The notes: generated from the sequence alone by a model not told the origin. A stretch of 64,000 bases of DNA from Rhytidiadelphus loreus (GCA_947034895.1 OX344762.1:88158981-88222980), one strand, 5' to 3'; positions 48,331 through 60,771 are shown, counted from the first letter of the stretch. Translations and numbers: made by a program.

Positions 48331-49259
48331 TTTACCCCTAAAATCCCAAGGCCATTTTTCTGTCAAAAACCACTTAAAACTGCCATTTCTACTGCATTTG
48401 TTCAAAAAAACAAAAAAATAATAATTTTTTGGAACTGAACCAAAGGATCTTGAACTTTAATTGTTTGAGATTATGTGGTAAAACAATCATGAAGTTTGAC
48501 CGTACAGATTGAGAGATATGAGCATTCAAAGTTGAAAAAACAAGTTTTTTGGAACACTAGACTGCAATTTCAGATGACTTTGATCTCTATTTGTGGAAAA
48601 AATGTGCACTATGGAATTTGAATTTAAAATTTATTGTGTTGAAGAATTGAGTTGGGAGTCTAGGAAAAAAATTTCAGAAAATAACAACTTGATTTTCATA
48701 CTTCAAAAAATTGTCAAATAGAAGTAGGTCCAAGATTGAAAGAAAAACTAAATTGTTAATAGCTCTTAGATGGGATTGAAATACAATAATCCCAATGGTG
48801 AGATTGTTCTAGCAAGAAAATTTAACCTTTTAAAAAAAAAAAATTGAAAAAAATTGAAAATTGCATTCTGAAATGAATTCTATAAGTTATTTTTTCAAAA
48901 AGATGCTTAGATTGCCCGAAAAATAAGATTGTTCATAACTTTCACAACACTAATCAAAATGGAATGAATTAAAGCTTCAAATGTAGACAAAAGCATAATC
49001 TTTGAGGAAAAAAAAATTTAATTTATTTTGAATTTTTACAATAATTTTTGTGTTGCTAGTCGAGTTCAGTTCTAGGCCTTTTGTGGTATAACTTTTGCTT
49101 CCAGGCACCGATTGAAATAAAAATTATATTCCTACAAAGTGTATCAGCTTTTCTATCTTCAAAAAAAGTTTCAAAAAATTAGGGTAAAATATCAGCCGAT
49201 AGGAACCTGCCCAAATTCCAAATTGTCCCCTGAGGGGTCAATGGGACTTTAGGGGTTAA
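48331..49259. mobile_element. TTAA-family element, copy C (reverse orientation)
   Basis: Ends TTTACCCCTAAAATCCCAAG and GGGACTTTAGGGGTTAA are inverted. The right border is a perfect TTAA and the left is TTTA. The interior is the reverse complement of copies A and B. It is 929 bp with no coding sequence. Confidence 0.75.
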
Positions 49260-49684
49260 GAGACTTGTAGCCAATCACAATGCGCCACAATTGCATTGGG
49301 AACTGTGCCATAACTAATCACTATTCATCTCTACCTGCACAGAAAGAGAGCACCCTATACTACCAAAATGGGAAGCGATCAGGAATAGGTTGGCTCCCAT
49401 AGTTACTCACGCTCACCTCCAAGTGATGTTTAAGGCAAGTAATAGTGGACATGTTGTGAGGAGTTAGGTGCTCTAAAATATATGTTTTACGATTTTTTTT
49501 GCATTTTCCATATAACAAGGGGAAGATTTGTGAAGTCAATTTGGTCAATCTTTGTTAAAATAAATATTAATTAGTAATCAAATGTCCCTTTGGAGGAAAA
49601 AATGATTCCTTTGCCCAAACTCAAGAAAGTTATAATCAATTAGAAAACAAATACACATGTCACTTTTTCATTCAATGTAAGACA

Positions 49685-50601
49685 TTCACCCCTAAAGTCT
49701 CAAGGTCTTCTTTCCATCAAATTTCACTCATAATTCCCATTTCTATTGCAAAGTGCAAAATAACTTTAGAAATTGTTTTTCTTTTGCATATCTAACCATA
49801 GGATCTTGTACTAAAGTGACTTTAAAATGTGTGGAAGAAATTTTAGACACTTTGACCTCGTAGACTACAAGATATTTGTGTTTGAAGTAAAGAAAATTAG
49901 TTTTTTGCACCTAGCCTATCTAGATTTTAAGACTTTTAATCTTTTTAGCTTAAAATTTTTGCACTACATCTATTGAATTAAATTTTTTAATTTTATTTTG
50001 AAGGATTGAGTTGAAGTCTAGGATAAAAACTATTAAAAAACACACACATGATTTTCATCCTTGAAAAAATTGTTATATAGAAGTAAGCTCAAGATTGAAC
50101 AAAAAACTAAATTGTTATTAGCTCTAAAATGGAGTTAAAACACAATAATATTTATTACGAGATTGTTCTACCAAGTGATCTTAACCCTGTCAAACAATTT
50201 TTTTTGAAAAATTGTAGAAATTGTATTCAAAATTGCATCCTATATGTTATGTTTTCAAGATAATGCTTAGATTACCCCCAAAACAAGATTAATTGTCCAT
50301 AACTTTCTCATTACTAGTCTATATAGACTGAATCAAAGCTTTCCATGTAGAGAAGAATATTTCCGATCAAAAACAAAATTTTAAAAATTCAAGTTATTTC
50401 AAATGACTTTTAATTAAGTTTTTGGTGTTGCCCAATAAACCCTAATTTGGGCTTAGGGTGGTAAAACTTTTGCTTTCATACATTGATTGAAATAAAAATT
50501 ATAAATCCAGAAAGCTTATGTGTTTCCTATTTTTAAAAATAACTCAATAAATCACAATAAAAAATAGAGACCTTAGGAGACATTAGGACTTTAGGGGTTA
50601 A
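49685..50601. mobile_element. TTAA-family element, copy D (reverse orientation)
   Basis: Ends TTCACCCCTAAAGTCTC and GGACTTTAGGGGTTAA. It has the same interior as copy C and lies 425 bp after it. It is 917 bp with no coding sequence. Confidence 0.75.
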
Positions 50602-51637
50602 AACAAATTCACAAAAGATGCATCATTATCTTTTTTCAAATACTTCAAAGTTTGTATTAAAAACAAATTGCCATAAAAGTAAAGAAGCCAAAGGTGATTA
50701 AAAAATTTACAAAAAATGCTACAACTTGAGATAGAAGAAATTGGATTGCTGAAGTCCAAAAAAAAAAAGTTACAACAAAGTATTTTTGCTTACAAAAGGA
50801 ACACAAATCTTCTAAACCTTTTTGATTGGATTGAATGCAACCAATTGAAGTGAAGAAAAAAGACAACTTGAAAATCGAGTTGTTGCAACTACGTTCATAC
50901 AATGTTTTGGACCAATACAATTTGCTACTAAATTCTACACTTAGTACATTGGCTACTTGCAGTTTATTGACCATTTACCGATTCAACTCCTTCTATGACC
51001 TAATCTCTTATGAAGACAATTCAAATCACAATTATATTGATGCTATAAATTCATGTTCTATCTCCTAGGAAGTAGAACTCTCCAAGCTCTCCATGATTTT
51101 GAAAACGCTCATAGCAAGTGAGAAATCTTTCTACAAAATCCTTAAAGACCTAGACCTTAAACCCAGACCCTTAAAAACCCAAGAAAAAGAAAATTTTGTC
51201 AAAACTAGTTATTACAATTGCATTCACATGGCGTTTCCAACAAGGACCAATGCAACTTGCCAATTACCAAATTCATCACCAACTTCCTCCATCCAATATT
51301 TTCTAATTCCACTTTGTTTGTCACCTAGTCTCATGTTAAAACAACTTATAAAACACAACTATGTTACTAATTGATTCTATCAATGTCTTGTCAAGAAAAG
51401 CTTTCCAAGTTGCGAAGGATGTCCAACACACTTATACTAAGAGAAAAATCTTTTGAGCACATTTCTGAAACCTGAACCATTCAAACCCCAAGAAAAGAAA
51501 ATTTTCATCCAAGCTTGCTTTTTCAACTACTTTCACACAACGTTTCCATCAATAAGGACCAATGAAGCTTGTCACCAAATTCAACACTAGCTACCTCCAT
51601 CTAAATTTTTTGGACTCCACTCTCACGACCCGCAACT
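50602..51637. other. AT-rich intergenic, no gene supported
   Basis: Two related stretches (about 51100-51260 and 51420-51580, sharing CAAGAAAAGAAAATTTT and CACACAACGTTTCCA-like words) form a degenerate direct repeat. The frames crossing them have AT-driven composition. Confidence 0.4.
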
Positions 51638-52291
51638 TTAACCTCTAAATGCCCGAGGCACCCAAATTTGGTGTTTGCAAAACTTTGAAGTTAAATAAAA
51701 CCTAACAAAGTTGTTATTTTTAGTAGTTTAGGGTTATGGAAAGTTCTTCTTGAAGTCTAGTTTTAGCATCAAAAATCCGATCTTGAAAATAAATGATAGT
51801 GATTTTTCTATTCAAGATTTTGTGTAAGGGTACCCATTGCAATCTCGGCTTCCCATAGTGTTGAGAGCTCTTGGAAATGAGCCTCAAATACACTAGATCT
51901 TGGAGAAAAAATCACATTCAAAATTCAATTAAAAAATTTATGGAGTAGATTTGAAAAGCCGTAAATTGATTGGGGCTATGCATGTTAGGCCCTTTAACCT
52001 CATATTTCTTTGGTCACCAACTTTTTAGATTTGACTTGTGAAAAGAGGATTGAAAGACTTCCACATCACTTTTGCAATTTTAACACCCTCATGGTCAAAT
52101 GTTATAATCTTTCACTCCATAAGTGATATTGTTGTATTTTCTTTTCCTATGAGATCTCTAACATGCATAGTTTGAATTTTTACGGTTACAATTAAAAAAA
52201 ATTGATACAACTTATCAAAATGTTGGCATTTTGTTCAATTTAGAACAAATTCCAAAAAGTTCAAAACAGGCCTTGGGCATTTAGGGGTTAA
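51638..52291. mobile_element. TTAA-family element, copy E (short form)
   Basis: Ends TTAACCTCTAAATGCCCGAG and CTTGGGCATTTAGGGGTTAA pair over about 22 nt, with perfect TTAA at both borders. It is 654 bp with an interior different from copies A-D, so it is a subfamily sharing the termini. Confidence 0.75.
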
Positions 52292-52527
52292 TCACACAAT
52301 GTTAGTGTTTGAGGAATACTCTCCAAGCTTCCCCACATTTCATATTCCCACATTCCTAATATGGACATAAATCCTTGAGTGCAATAAGAGAGAGACAAAG
52401 TTCAGTTACCCTAATATGAATGGCCAAGAATGATCTTTCACCTCATCTCTCATTGCAACACTCGTCAACAACTACTGCTTAATATCAAAAATTTAGATCA
52501 ATGGCACGAGGGGAAGTTTTTCTTTTT

Positions 52528-53010
52528 TTAATCCCGAAACTTCTATTGTCTAATAGAGGGACAAAATGAATTTCGGGCAGGTCTCAATTTGTGTGGTGAT
52601 TTTTTGAAACATTTTGTGAAGATAGGAAATCACATTAGCTTTTGAAAAATATAATTTTTATTTCAATTGGTGCCCAGAAGCAAAAGTTATGCCACCCAAA
52701 GTTCAAAATAGAGTTCATCAAGTAACACAACAAAAAGTCAAAATTTTTATATTTTTTTTTATAGAAAGTGTTTTGTCTACATAAAAAGATTTGATTCATT
52801 CTATTTGGATTAGTAATGAGAAAAATATGGACAACCTTGTTTTTAATCATTTTAAGCTTGATCTTGAAAGAATAACTTGTAGGATTCATTTTTTACTGCA
52901 ATTTTCACACTTTTTCAAAAAACACTACTTGATAGGGTCAAGCTTGCTTAGTAGAACAATCTCACCATTGGAATTATTATGTTTCAATTCCATCATAGAG
53001 CTATTAATGT
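52528..53010. mobile_element. TTAA-family element, copy F (right end missing)
   Basis: It begins TTAATCCCGAAACTTC followed by GGGACAAAATGAATTTCGGG, as in copies A and B. Similarity runs to the ATCTCACCATTGGAATTA tract and is lost near 53010. It is a truncated copy. Confidence 0.55.
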
Positions 53011-53610
53011 ATAAAATATGCATGCAAAGATAATTTGTTTAATAGTTTAGGTTCAGCTGTAGATTTGACAGTTAAGTGTCCATTCAAATATTTTTTTGAA
53101 GAAAGTTAAGTACTCTAAAACATAATTATTAAATTTTTTAATTTTTAATTTTTCTTTATTTTATGTTAAGCATTCCACTAAGAGGTTTAGTAGAAATTTA
53201 TAAAATCAACCTTATATTTCATGAATTTGTAGCACATAAATGCACAAAATCCTAAAATCAACTGCAAAGTTCACTTTGGAGATAAATTATTAATGACCTT
53301 TGCAATCATTTTGTAGTCGTTGCTTATAATTGAGCAATACTTATTGGACTCCAAATTTTGTTCATTCAAATTTTGATTTTATTTATGCAATATGAAAATG
53401 GATTATCTTTATATCAATGTCCAATAAACTGAAATTTTTGTTGCCCAAATTTTAGGATTAATAAATACAAAGTATAATATTATTGAGATGTAAAAGATTA
53501 GTATAATTAAAAATAATAATGAAGTTTTTATGATAAAAAATTTGGCCATGATTTCTTACTAATCACTGCAAAATGAAATTTTGGCCAATCTAAGAAAACC
53601 ATATGCTATA

Positions 53611-54154
53611 AGGTAAACCAGCCTATGATAGGCAGAATGGCTGGTTTGCCATGTTCACATTTTTGGAAAAAATTAAAAAAAATTCTCTATGAAGATAAAC
53701 ATGAGGAATGCAGAGAGCAAGTGAAATTTTATTTTTTGAACAAAAAATGAATTTTTTATGAATTTTTGAAGTCTGCTGTGTAGTTGGCTTTAAAGAGTCT
53801 GTAGACTACCCCAAATCAGCAGAAAAGTGCTTCCATGATGGTCATCTAACCACCTAATGCAGTCAAAACATTTTCTAACATGGCTCCAAGATTTCCTAAT
53901 ATGGACAGAACATGAAAGAATTACAAAATAACTTTTTATTACTAGTTTACACTGAAAATGGGTAAGTGTCCTAAGACAATTACCAATAACTTCATGACCA
54001 TCTTCCAAGGCTTTGATTATGGCCACAAATTAATCAAATGCAGTTCTAACCCCATTTATTGGAAAAAGTTTGTCATGGGTTGATTTAAAACTGTAATGGG
54101 TAGTTCTTTAGGAGCCTGTCATAGGAGATTTGCTTGTCATAGGCTGGTTTACCT
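53611..54154. mobile_element. AGGTAAAC-ended MITE, second copy
   Basis: Ends AGGTAAACCAGCCTATGA and TCATAGGCTGGTTTACCT are near-perfect inverted repeats. TATA occurs on both sides. The interior is related to 31304-31779. Confidence 0.75.
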
Positions 54155-55253
54155 TATACTATAATTCTATTTGCTAATGCAAATCCCTGGGATGTTTTGT
54201 TTTTATTTTTGAGAGGTGACATTGCAAAATGGCTAAAGGACAATTGATGATTAAGTATATATACAGTTGAACAAGCAAAAATGAGAAAATCGTATTAGGC
54301 AGTGTTTGATGTTCAAGTGAAATAAGAACAAGCATTACCAAAAGGATCAATTCCAAAGCTTGGGATTGGGCATTCCATAAAAAAATGTTTAGTTGCAATT
54401 GTTCAAATCCACATTTAAAAAGGAATGAAGTAAAGTATTGAGTTTTATTTTTATTTTTATCAGTAATTGGTTTTGTATTTTTTGGGTGCCCTCTTCATAT
54501 TTCTATAAACATTAGATGTTTTTTCCTACTTTGGAGGGCTATGAGTTCTCAATTTGGGAATCAACCAAAACTAGCCAAATTGCAGTTCGTGAGTTGTGCT
54601 GACGTGGCACAACGACCACCACATCACTTTTAAAAAAAATTTAAAATTTAAACTTAATTTTCCATTTAAAGAATTTTGAATTTTGAATTTTTTTTTTGAC
54701 ATTGGTGTTCAATGAGGCTTTGGGAACGGAGCTGGGACACTAGTAGAAAACGCAAAATTTTTGACAGAATTCGGTTGATTTGGTCACGTTGTCCCAGTCA
54801 CTGTTTTGTTGATTCCAATAGAAATTTGTTGAAAATTACAGATTTCTATTGAAATCAACAGAACAGTGACCGAGACAACATGACCAAATCAACATAATTC
54901 TGTTAACATCATATTCATTATTTTGAGAGTTTTCCAATGAAATGGGAGTTGAGGGGGAAGAGTTAGGTTGAAAAATAGATGGAATTATTCATCAAAATAG
55001 ACGAAATTCAATACATTCACAGCCGAAGCACATACGAAGTTTGAATGTCCGTACACGAAGTAATTACATATAGTTTGCAAAATGATTAGTTACATGTATT
55101 TAGCAAGAATGATTTCTACAATTTGAAATTCCTAGTGCTATGTAAAACTTGACTTCTTATCATTGCTACAAAATAGCAGAGTTGTATGAGCCTTGTATTC
55201 TATCATCCACCTCACTCAGAGTCCAATGTTCTCCATGGCCTTCAATCTAGGTA
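54155..55253. other. Region downstream of the minus-strand gene
   Basis: A hairpin lies at 54764-54903, with arms of about 60 nt (GTTGATTTGGTCACGTTGTC pairs with GACAACATGACCAAATCAAC) and a ~15-nt loop. I see no other feature. The poly(A) site of the minus-strand gene is expected here but is not clear. Confidence 0.5.
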
Positions 55254-55589
55254 CTAGGAGTGCGACCTACTCTTCAAAATCATCAATGCCTTCAATATCT
55301 CAGGCCCTCGGCTGTATCCATTGTTATTAGAGGATCGTTGGTGTAGAAACTCTCGCCGTTGCTTCTTCAAGGATCTTTGCTCCGCAACATCCCAAGGACG
55401 ACGAGGGGAATAACTATGAAGTTGTCCATCATGAGTCTTGCATTTACGGTCTGCTACAGCAAGCACATTGCTTTTGGGTCGAGGAGGCAACGAGCCCTTA
55501 GATGCCATATGCCGCTCTTTAAAAGGAAGTTTTGTAGGTTGTGTCTCATTGACATGAATGACGGACTTAGCGACGTTCTGGCCATCTCC
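55254..55589 (-). CDS. Exon 7, C-terminus
   Basis: The acceptor TTGTGTAG|GG precedes 111 codons ending in TAG at 55256-55254. It is basic and Arg/Ser-rich (SPRRPWDVAEQRS, KKQRREFLHQRSS). The last residues are LKSRSHS. Confidence 0.55.
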   Translation of the reverse strand, partial: GDGQNVAKSVIHVNETQPTKLPFKERHMASKGSLPPRPKSNVLAVADRKCKTHDGQLHSYSPRRPWDVAEQRSLKKQRREFLHQRSSNNNGYSRGPEILKALMILKSRSHS

Positions 55590-55683
55590 CTACACAACAA
55601 CATGAGATTATAAGTTTACCATGCCAATAACGTAATATGCGTTCTATCGAAAGAAATGCTACATTCGTGAAAGAACGCCATAC

Positions 55684-56110
55684 CTGATGGACCGCGTCCA
55701 CCACCATATCAACACCGTACAACTTCCTCTGGGTCACAGGGTTCATCCCATCACGATCGGCAGCTGAAGGGGAATGCATACAGCTTTTTAAAGGTGAAGG
55801 CGAGCTAACAGGAACGGAGCACTTCCCCCCATTCGGCGGACTGTCCACAACCCCATCATCAACATGCATGACTGAGAAGTCCATAGTCGATTGGGCCGTG
55901 GCTGCAGAATACATGATGTGCCCCAACACGCCTTCCGATATGTCAAACTGTCCATAGTCAGAGAATGAATCAGCAGAGGCAGCACACGTGTATGTACACT
56001 GAATTTCACTGACTGTAGTAGCACGCAAACCCTGGGAACAAACAGAGTTCGGGAAAATTGTCAATCTCCGGCAGGTCGCAATGGATTGGACCATGACATC
56101 ATCCGATCCT
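55684..56110 (-). CDS. Exon 6 of the fusion gene
   Basis: The acceptor GCTTATAG|A (phase 2) and donor CATCAG|GTATGG (phase 0) bound 427 nt with no stop. It encodes a Ser/Thr-rich segment (SADSFSDYGQFDISE) with a hydrophilic tail. I recognise no domain. The following intron (55683-55590) is short. Confidence 0.55.
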
Positions 56111-56199
56111 CTATAAGCAAAGATGAGCCCACACAAGAGAATGCATTTATACAACAAGAAGAGATCATCCGAGTTAATTGGAAATCATCTTCTGTTCAC

Positions 56200-57131
56200 A
56201 AATCATCCAAAGTCTGGGGATCCTCTCTCGGGGGAGGAGGACATGGAAGGAACCACATATCCTCTTCCTTAATGTCCTTGCGCTCCGACCCTCCTGTCAT
56301 CCACGGATTCACGGGACAATCCGGATTTTCTTCAATCCACTCTGCTTACAGAGAGCTGGAGACGTCTAATGCCCTCTGTAGTTCCTGGTACTGTGTCTGA
56401 TCTGGTTCATGTACAAGGTGGAAGCGTCCCATTGGATTGTCTGACCGAAACCGATACAATTCCTTGCGATAATCGAAGTGCAGTTTCTTAATCCAAGGAA
56501 GAAGGTGGTCAATGAGAAGCCCTTCCCTGGCACCCCATCCTTCAAACGACCACGACTCAAAAAGAACCACATTCCTTGGATCATTCATGAAGTGTTTTTC
56601 AGGGATATCGTCGACTATCAGAGTATTATCTTTGGTGAGGACGGTGTTCTTAATCTTGAACAACTTTTCCAACGGCTTCACCCATAGGTCTTTTGTTGCC
56701 CCCCTCACTCTGTAATTTACAAGCCTCCCGTTCCTAGATCTCTGTTTCAAGATATTGCATTGCTCCTGTCCGAGAATACACACCGGCGGATCCATTCGAA
56801 AGAAGAGGAAATGACATACAAGTAGGGCGTATGACCGGTTCATGGAGCTCCACACCAAGACGTTCGCGATCGAAGATAACTCTTGCAGGAAAGTCTTCAA
56901 GTGGGAGCGCGCAACGACCCTCCCCAAAGGCAAGACGTTTTTCTCTAGCACTTTCTCATCGGGAGTGCACAATCTCCTCTCACTTAGGTGATATCTCACA
57001 TCGTCACAGAAGCAGAGGAGGCCATTCAGATCCAGGATCACATTAAGCCACTTTCTTGTGGACTTAGACTTGAATGGTGCAGGAACCTGGTCCCCCTCCC
57101 CATCTACAGGAATCGTTCTCTGACTGCTAAC
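56200..57131 (-). CDS. Exon 5: FCP1/NIF-type HAD domain
   Basis: About 165 residues match the NLI-interacting-factor or FCP1-like HAD fold. Motif I is VILDLNGLL, motif II VLVWSSMN, motif III WVKPLEKLF and motif IV LIVDDIPEKH. Active FCP1 phosphatases have DxDx(T/V) in motif I. Here the second Asp is Asn (DLNG), so catalysis is doubtful. A DxNG form is also seen, as I recall, in plant members of this family. After the domain come LFESWSFEG and a C-terminal segment with NPDCPVNPWMTGG. TAA 56348 interrupts it unless the alternative donor GTAAGC at 56349 is used, which would also join exon 6 in phase 2. Confidence 0.75.
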
Positions 57132-57288
57132 CTGACCATGATATAACGCCAAATTATTGAAGTGTTAATTAAGTGCAGCGGCCCGTGCTGGTTCAAAACT
57201 AAAGGCGGTATAGGACGAAGGGGATACAAACACACGAGACACTGCAACAAGAATTCAAAAATAAATTTAGTTTGGTAAGGAAGTTCAC

Positions 57289-57770
57289 CACAACGTCCGA
57301 TGGCATCTTCTCAGGAATTACATCGGTTGATACATCCTCATCCTTTTGAAGTGTCTCCGTGTAATTGTCGACATCAACATCTCCCTCAATTTCATCAGGC
57401 AAACTAGGACCTTCCCATTCCGCATCAGGTTCTCGCAGCTCCTCTACTTCCAGAACCTCATTTTCAGGAATTTCTTCATCCACGTTAAGTTCCTGATTCA
57501 AATCTACCTCATCCCGCTTCACCTCTGGCTCTCGTGGACTCTCAAACTTTGGTAGAGCTTTGTCATTGGGTTCGGTATCTGTTTTTACACTCACATCCTC
57601 CACATTCCTGCCCACGTTTGGAATAGGCTCTTCGAGCGACACAAAGTCTAGAGGAGAATGGTCCGGTGTATCTAGCGACAACGAGACAGAACGCACGGGA
57701 CTGAATTGTGATGCAGTGTTACCAGAATCCAACGAGATGTTGGGAAGGATTGGTTCCACGACAATGTGTT
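57289..57770 (-). CDS. Exon 4: acidic linker
   Basis: The acceptor TTTCGCAG|AA and donor GTTGTG|GTGAAC bound 482 nt with no stop. It is rich in Glu, Asp, Pro and Ser and continues the disordered acidic region before the HAD domain. Its phase-1 start completes a GAA codon with the last G of exon 3, a good check on the model. Confidence 0.6.
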
Positions 57771-57934
57771 CTGCGAAATAAAACGATGAACACCAAAACA
57801 CACAGTAAGGCAAATGATATATTACACTATCTCAAAAGAGATATAGTTTTACATATGAAGAACCTAATATCTGTCCTGACCTTTCCACCCTCCGAAACTA
57901 CCTCCTAGGAAAAAATTGAATGCAGCGGAATGCA

Positions 57935-57958
57935 ATTCAACTCGTATCGAGTTGAAAT
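57935..57958. repeat. Palindrome in intron 3
   Basis: CAACTCGTATCGAGTTG is a perfect palindrome around a central TA-type pair, inside the 228-nt intron 57771-57998. Confidence 0.85.
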
Positions 57959-57998
57959 ACAGTCTGAAAGAGTCACAGGGAACAACTTGGAGGATCAC

Positions 57999-59214
57999 CA
58001 GTCACAGGGTCCTGTGACTGCTCGGACTGTACTTCCTCCGCTGCAGTCTCTTCATCCAGAAACTCATCCACGTCAGTCCCCTCGGTTGGATTGACATCCT
58101 CTTCATTTCCCTCCTCCTGATATTCATCAGGATCAGCCTCTTCGAGCTGTACTTCCCCCGCTGCGTTACCCTCGGCCGGACATTTATCTGCTTCAATCTC
58201 CCCGGCTGGCTATTCATGCGCTTCAGTACCCACATCCGAAGGAACACTGGACACGTCCCTCAAATGCGATGGTGAGGTATCTAGAATCGGAGACGACTGG
58301 TGCGAGGCTTGTGCAGGGGTCGAAGCGGGGGTTAAATTGAGCGACGGATTCCGCGAAGCTGATCCCGGATGCGTCATGTTGTCAGATGATGCATGTGCAT
58401 GCTGTCCGATCATGAGCTGCGGGGACATGGATGATGGGTCGACCACGGAGATGGGCTTCATGTTTAGGAATTGGACAGCCTTGGCCACCATGTCTGGGAC
58501 TACGGATTGCAGGATGGAAACCATCATGTCATTGGTCTCCTTCCTAGATTCCAATTGAAGCTTTTTGTCTTCCTCCCTATCCGCCTCCCGCTCCCTTCTA
58601 TGCCTCTCGAAATCGGCTTCCCGATTTCTCTCATTCTGTGCATTGGAGGCGGCGACGTAATCAACAAGCCACTGCTGCGACGCAGGAATCACTGGGTCCC
58701 TCTTCCTTTTCTGCGAGGAGCGCGTACTCGGCTACGTTTGAGAAGGCAAACTTGGCGTGGGCGTGAGGGGTACTTGAGCAGACGCATCTGAGGTCTCCCG
58801 GTGTTCACTCCTTCCCGAGAACTCTGACGATGTGCCCCCAGGAAGAGGCTTCTCACTAGCAGCACCCGCTCCCGAGGTCCCCGCTCCGGAACTCTCCATC
58901 CGGTCAATAATCCCGGGCACAGGATCCTGCCAGCTATCTATCTCCTGCACATCGTCGTCGTCATTCTCCTCATCCTCTGTGTCCAGATGAATCGGAGCCT
59001 TCTCCTCCGCTTCCTCTTCATCCGTAATCCTTCTTTTCCCTTTGGCAGATCGGGATGACCCCTTTGGCGCCCTCCTTTGGTGAACCTTTGAGTCGATGAG
59101 GTAGCTGCCATCCAGGAAATCGTCCTTGGACAATTTCTCTGAATCTTGCATTAGGGATTGGAACCGGTCCTTCCACTTCTTATTGCCGACGACGAAGTGG
59201 TTGAGGGAAAGCAT
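57999..59214 (-). pseudogene. Exon 3: acidic and coiled-coil region with two stops
   Basis: The acceptor TGATTGCAG and donor GACTG|GTGATC (phase 1) bound this exon. It opens with MLSLNHFVVGNKKWKDRF, then a basic patch (KGKRR) and an acidic run (EDEENDDDDVQEID), then Ser/Thr/Pro-rich sequence. TAG 58734 interrupts the frame, and beyond it come QKRKRD and a long charged coiled coil (ERNREADFERHRRERE) with a following hydrophobic helix (MMVSILQSVVPDMVAKAV). TAG 58212 is followed by about 70 more codons of Glu/Asp-rich repeats (EADPDEYQEE, DVDEFLDEE). Confidence 0.6.
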
Positions 59215-59246
59215 CTGCAATCAAACAAGAGTGTTCAATGTCAACA

Positions 59247-59313
59247 ATTTAACTTGCATCGAGTTGAATCCCCCATTTTTGAAATGCAAAGATTTAACTC
59301 GGTTCGAGTTAAA
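59247..59313. repeat. Two palindromes in intron 2
   Basis: AACTTGCATCGAGTT (centre 59258) and TTAACTCGGTTCGAGTTAA (centre 59303) lie 45 nt apart within intron 59215-59374. Confidence 0.85.
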
Positions 59314-59374
59314 CATGCACCTCAATGCTATTGAATCAGTCATTCCAATTCAGAGTGTTTCATAAATCACATAC

Positions 59375-60727
59375 CCAAGCCGCGCAAATAATCTTTCCTC
59401 CTGCAAAGTAGGACACAACGTCCTCCCTTGGCGAGGCGAAGAGATCTAGCACTTGAATGTAAAAGTCCATGCGCAAGTCCGTGTTGTAGATTCTAAAGTC
59501 CACATCGTTACTTGACTTGGACTTTGCGTATCTACCATCAGCTAGTATCTCGAACCGTTTAGGTATCTTCTTGGCCTTCGGTCTGAATCCCTTTCGAATG
59601 AAAAAGATAAGCTGAATGGCCTCCTTTGCCTTCGTGGACCTCTCGGACAGATCCCCGATTCTCTCATGAGGTCCAGGCAAATACTCCGCGTAGTGAACAA
59701 GGTACGCTTCGCCGAACGTCGTCGTCCGGATGTATTGGCGGAGATCGACTTCAACCTCCTTCTCACCGCAAATCCATAGCCATACCTGAGGATCAGTTAT
59801 TGCTGGACATGCGTCGCCCTCAAGGTACTTCAGGAAATTCACGAAGTACGCATCTCCATCCTTAGACCCCTCCTTGTTTATGACCCCCGGAATTTGTCGG
59901 AAGTCCAACACTGCCAGCTTCAAGTTTGAGCTCGAGCTGTCCTTCCAAATATGATCTCCCCACATACTGATTTCGTCCTTCTCCATGTCGTATGTGCGGT
60001 ACGAGGCGGTGGCATCTGGCGTCACAAACTTCCCCTTGCTCATGAGGAAAATTCAGAAGAATTTTGCGGCATAGGGGGACAGCTCAGAAATGCTCTTCTT
60101 CTTGTTTGAAGGCATTTTCATCTGCGAAAAGTACTCATCCGGAGGGCCGTTGATGAGTGTGTTTTTCGTCGCCTTCGTGACGCTGTAGGCTTTCTTGAAG
60201 TCCTTCCACTTGTCCCTCCGGAAGTATCCACTGTTGCTCACGAGGTTCAAGTCCTTCTTCAGCTTATGGAACTAGAGCTTGATAATTTGCTTCCTCTTGC
60301 AGCGCTCCAGCCACTCCTTCGCCGAGTAGCAATCAGGAAGTACGCTTTTGATTTGCTTCAGCGTCACCTTCGGATGAGAATGACCCCGCTTCGGTGTCTT
60401 GTTGAGCATGTGCAGTGCCAACCGCTTCAAGTCATTGGCTGAGCAATTCCCGAGATGCTTGAAAAACTCTCGCGTCAACACACCATCCCTCTCCTGATCC
60501 CAACCCTTGACCTGCCGAAACTTCAACAATGTCTCAAGGTCAGTGAGCTCTCCCTGCGAGTGAGCTGAAATGAGTTCAGCCCAGAGCTCGTAGACGTCCT
60601 TAGATGCGGTAATAATTTTAAGTTCGTTATGAATGTCGATCTCCTTCCCTTTTCCTCTGCTTAAAGTAGACTGGTTCTTCTTCACGTCGATCATTGCAAA
60701 ACGAAGCTTCACCTGGTCCGCAAAATC
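59375..60727 (-). pseudogene. Exon 2: middle region with two stops
   Basis: The acceptor TTTATGCAG|GAT and donor TTGG|GTATGT bound 451 codons in phase 0. The protein is of balanced composition. Charged helices come first (KRGHSHPKVTLKQIKS near 60380), then after the stops a domain with VTPDATASYRTYDMEKD, MWGDHIW and LAVLDFRQIPG. The frame is the same on both sides of TAG 60274 and TGA 60055, and the ~73 codons between them are as protein-like as the flanks, which argues for nonsense mutations. A gene starting at ATG 60043 is the alternative. Confidence 0.6.
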
Positions 60728-60771
60728 CTGCATAAATTGATCGATAATTAGTCATGACCCTCATCCAATTT

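Noticed and set aside
50657..50974. 105-residue minus-strand ORF with hydrophobic segments
   Set aside because: Composition follows AT richness (Phe, Leu, Lys, Asn). No motif, no splice support and no paralogue in the window.
55788..56024. Other-frame ORFs inside the fusion gene exons
   Set aside because: They are shadows of a phase-consistent exon model and have no independent start, splice or domain support.
60272..60733. A separate 153-residue gene ending at TAG 60272
   Set aside because: Exon 1 joins it in phase through a good intron, and the same frame continues beyond the TAG with protein-like sequence.
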